Positions 5,770 to 5,944 of a DNA stretch of 5,944 bases are shown in pieces. Origin of the DNA: Thermodesulfobacteriota bacterium (GTDB lineage Bacteria; Desulfobacterota; Dissulfuribacteria; Dissulfuribacterales; UBA3076); NCBI GenBank assembly GCA_003645605.1, contig QNAY01000091.1, positions 1-5,944 on the forward strand, read 5' to 3'. Within the stretch, counting starts at the first letter, position 1, and each line of letters begins with the position of its first letter. The notes beneath the pieces were generated by a model that was given only the letters and a program-made list of their open reading frames with translations, did no database searches and was not told the DNA's origin. Both the position numbers and the translations under genes were made by a program.

Positions 5770-5803
5770 GGATGCCGAATTTTTAATGCATATAACGGCA
5801 TCC
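5770..5803 (-). terminator. Hairpin, possible terminator of an off-window gene
   Basis: Perfect 8 bp arms ggatgccg (5770-5777) and cggcatcc (5796-5803) enclose an 18 nt loop. On the minus strand the stem is followed after one base by a short T-rich tract (complement of 5762-5766). It could end a minus-strand transcript entering from the right. Together with the preceding tgatgatctcataaaaagtc it also resembles a dispersed intergenic repeat I recall from deltaproteobacteria, unverified. Confidence 0.4.
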
Positions 5804-5944
5804 TTCATATTATCCCAAAAGTGAGGCATTTGCGCTGTTTCTAACCATTGAATTTAACGATAGTTTTTGAAGTGTCCAAAAATACTTTACCCCAACAAAA
5901 CTACCAAAACAGAGCGCTTGAGACGACCCCAAGAATCGCAAGAG
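5804..5944. other. Non-coding tail of the window, nothing assignable
   Basis: With the elements at 5604-5738 and 5770-5803, this completes a 424 bp stretch upstream of the lipoprotein gene without a supported gene. A minus-strand frame stays open for 44 codons from the window edge to a TAA at 5810-5812, but that length is expected by chance and the translation is not recognisable. I see no RNA gene or promoter I would defend. Confidence 0.5.

Noticed and set aside
5810..5944. Partial minus-strand frame of 44 codons entering from the right edge
   Set aside because: A frame this long is common by chance in one of three frames. The translation is unrecognisable, and shorter frames there are equally plausible.

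Overview
The window reads like a stretch of chromosome from a moderate-GC Gram-negative bacterium. My best guess is a deltaproteobacterium / Desulfobacterota relative of the sulfate reducers. That rests on an overall resemblance of the proteins and of the dispersed intergenic repeats to that group, recalled from memory and not verified. The lipoprotein signal peptide and Shine-Dalgarno-led genes fit any such bacterium. All five convincing genes lie on the minus strand, so transcription runs from right to left.

Layout in transcription order (right to left): an unrecognised glycine-zipper lipoprotein (4690-5520); adenine deaminase Ade (2926-4647), 42 bp downstream of it and probably cotranscribed; a small HExxH protein that looks like a zinc metalloprotease (2305-2823), preceded by a good sigma70-type promoter just past the ade stop codon; an FmdB-type zinc-ribbon protein (1909-2205), followed by a clear Rho-independent terminator at 1759-1792; and a soluble GAF-domain sensor histidine kinase (263-1534) with no response regulator in view. 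Apart from purine salvage by Ade and signalling by the kinase, the genes do not form an obvious single pathway. This looks like ordinary chromosomal housekeeping and accessory content, not a defence or mobile island.

The unusual content is between the genes. The gene block is bracketed by short elements with shared ends (consensus GTGYCTGAACGRAAACCCC): a complete-looking 135 bp copy at 5604-5738, and one at 1-123 that is cut by the window edge and carries a second palindrome nested inside. A second repeat family with GTAASCGTTYAC cores occurs as a 109 bp hairpin element at 1619-1727 and as a perfect 18 bp inverted pair (222-239 and 1566-1583) flanking the histidine kinase gene. These look like MITE-type or REP-like palindromic elements. 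I found no tRNA, rRNA, CRISPR array, transposase gene or phage gene.
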